Assembly: GCA_030609665.1 (NCBI GenBank)
Contig: JAUWBW010000003.1
Location: forward strand, 1-21,909
Reading direction: 5' to 3'
DNA: 21,909 nt
From: Methanosarcinaceae archaeon
GTDB taxonomy: Archaea; Halobacteriota; Methanosarcinia; Methanosarcinales; Methanosarcinaceae
Below the pieces are notes generated by a model. It was not told the DNA's origin. It did no database searches and worked only from the letters and a program-made list of their open reading frames with translations. This document shows, piece after piece, positions 20,939-21,909 of the stretch; the first letter of the stretch is position 1, and each line of letters begins with the position of its first letter. The position numbers were made by a program, and so were the translations under genes.

Positions 20939-21909
20939 ATGGCATTTTTCGGGACAAACGGAGTAAGGGGTATTGCTAACGAATGCATGACACCACAACT
21001 TGCGGTCGATGTGGCAAAAAGTCTTGGTACATACATGGGTTCAAAAGGAACGATTGCGATCGGACGCGACACAAGGATATCAGGGGATATGCTAAAGTCA
21101 GCCGCAATTGCCGGTGCACTGTCCGCAGGACTTACAGTCATTGATCTGGGCATTGCACCGGTACCGGCTGTGCAGTATTATGTGCGCGACCATGCGGATG
21201 CAGGAATAATGATAACTGCTTCCCACAACCCGCGCGAGTACAATGGTATCAAATTGATAGCAGGGGATGGCAGTGAATTCTCGCGTGAGGGTGAGAGCGA
21301 GGTAGAAAAGTTATATTATTCCAAACAGTTCACATCAGCAAACTGGGACAGGACCGGAGACCTGCGGACAGCCAATGACGCAAACGAGTATTACATTCAG
21401 GGGATCATCGATCACGTAAATGCACAAAGCATTCGGGAAAAACGGTTGAAGGTAGTAACAGATACAGGATGCGGTGCAGGTTCCATCACTTTGCCGTTCT
21501 TGCTTCAAAGACTCGGATGCGAGGTCATAACCATCAATGCACAACTTGACGGCACATTTCCCTGGCGCGATCCGGAACCGACGCCGGATGTGTTGACAGA
21601 ACTTGCGGAAATTGTCCGGACAACAGGTGCCGATATGGGCGTCGCACAAGATGGTGACGCTGACCGTGCCGTGTTTGTTGACGAGAACGGGGATTTTATT
21701 GATGAAGAGGTACTACTCGCCATGATGGCGAAATATATCTTAAGCCGCAAAAAAGGTGTAATTGTAACACCTGTAAGTTCATCCCAGCGCATGGCTGATA
21801 TTGCCAAAGAGGCAGGTGTTGAACTTATCTGGACTGCGGTTGGTTCTATCAATGTGGCACGGAAAATGATGGAGACCGATGCCGTGTTTGGCGGAGAGGG
21901 CAATGGCGG
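20939..21909 (+). CDS. glmM: Phosphoglucosamine mutase GlmM (phosphohexomutase family), 3'-truncated by window edge
   Basis: Alpha-D-phosphohexomutase that converts glucosamine-6-phosphate to glucosamine-1-phosphate for UDP-GlcNAc synthesis. The visible 323 residues include the family opening FFGTNGVRG (3-11), the catalytic phosphoserine S95 in TASHNPREYNG, the metal loop DGDADR and the start of the sugar loop GGEGNG at the window edge. FGTNGVRG is the wording of the archaeal GlmM / phosphomannomutase group; the exact sugar (mannose or glucosamine) is not fully fixed by sequence alone. The start ATG 20939 follows GGTGAT at 20928-20933. The C-terminal phosphate-binding domain lies beyond the window. 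Confidence 0.88.
   Translation, partial: MAFFGTNGVRGIANECMTPQLAVDVAKSLGTYMGSKGTIAIGRDTRISGDMLKSAAIAGALSAGLTVIDLGIAPVPAVQYYVRDHADAGIMITASHNPREYNGIKLIAGDGSEFSREGESEVEKLYYSKQFTSANWDRTGDLRTANDANEYYIQGIIDHVNAQSIREKRLKVVTDTGCGAGSITLPFLLQRLGCEVITINAQLDGTFPWRDPEPTPDVLTELAEIVRTTGADMGVAQDGDADRAVFVDENGDFIDEEVLLAMMAKYILSRKKGVIVTPVSSSQRMADIAKEAGVELIWTAVGSINVARKMMETDAVFGGEGNG

Overview
The window reads as part of the chromosome of a euryarchaeon, most likely a methanogen of the Methanosarcinales. That placement rests on gene content recalled from family knowledge, not on a search. The evidence includes a family D DNA polymerase small subunit, archaeal Taw1 for wyosine synthesis, Sec61-beta, an archaeal signal peptidase with His in place of Lys, a PurS/PurQ pair, split class I fumarase, TrmB, DUF166 and DUF531 proteins, and a Tad/archaellum-type secretion operon. 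Start signals are archaeal: GGAGGTGAT-like ribosome binding sites, TATA boxes, and several TTG or GTG starts.

Layout. 1-4788: 3' end of a methylthioribose-1-phosphate isomerase gene, Sec61-beta, a short membrane ORF with no normal start codon, signal peptidase on the minus strand, then DP1 and Taw1 on the plus strand. 4789-5892: an AT-rich, gene-poor stretch with a long hairpin, three copies of a structured repeat and two tiny overlapping ORFs. 5893-7311: fumarase alpha and beta. 7350-12549 (minus): a five-gene operon reading MinD-like ATPase, 68-aa membrane/coiled-coil protein, secretion ATPase and two TadB/TadC-type membrane proteins. 12841-14479 (plus): Tsr3, a LOG-family protein and a CDP-alcohol phosphatidyltransferase. 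14480-14952: a repeat-rich spacer. 14953-15896: purS-purQ. 16003-18282 (minus): a compact TrmB regulator, DUF166, small membrane protein and universal stress protein operon with a palindrome at its promoter. 18404-20227 (minus): larE, a GNAT acetyltransferase and a DUF531 gene. 20228-20938: a spacer with a 30-bp inverted repeat and a 48-aa ORF. 20939-end: 5' part of a phosphoglucosamine mutase gene.

The most notable signal is not a gene. A hairpin of about 33 nt recurs five times (4977, 5565, 5628, 15917 on the minus strand, 18414). Copies differ in sequence, but their stem positions change together so that pairing is kept, and a tandem GA/GA internal loop and a G...A apical loop are invariant. 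Most copies are preceded by an AT-rich 9-bp hairpin. Such covariation within one window points to a structured RNA or single-stranded DNA element that is, or was, mobile. One copy supplies the last 14 codons and the stop of the DUF531 gene.
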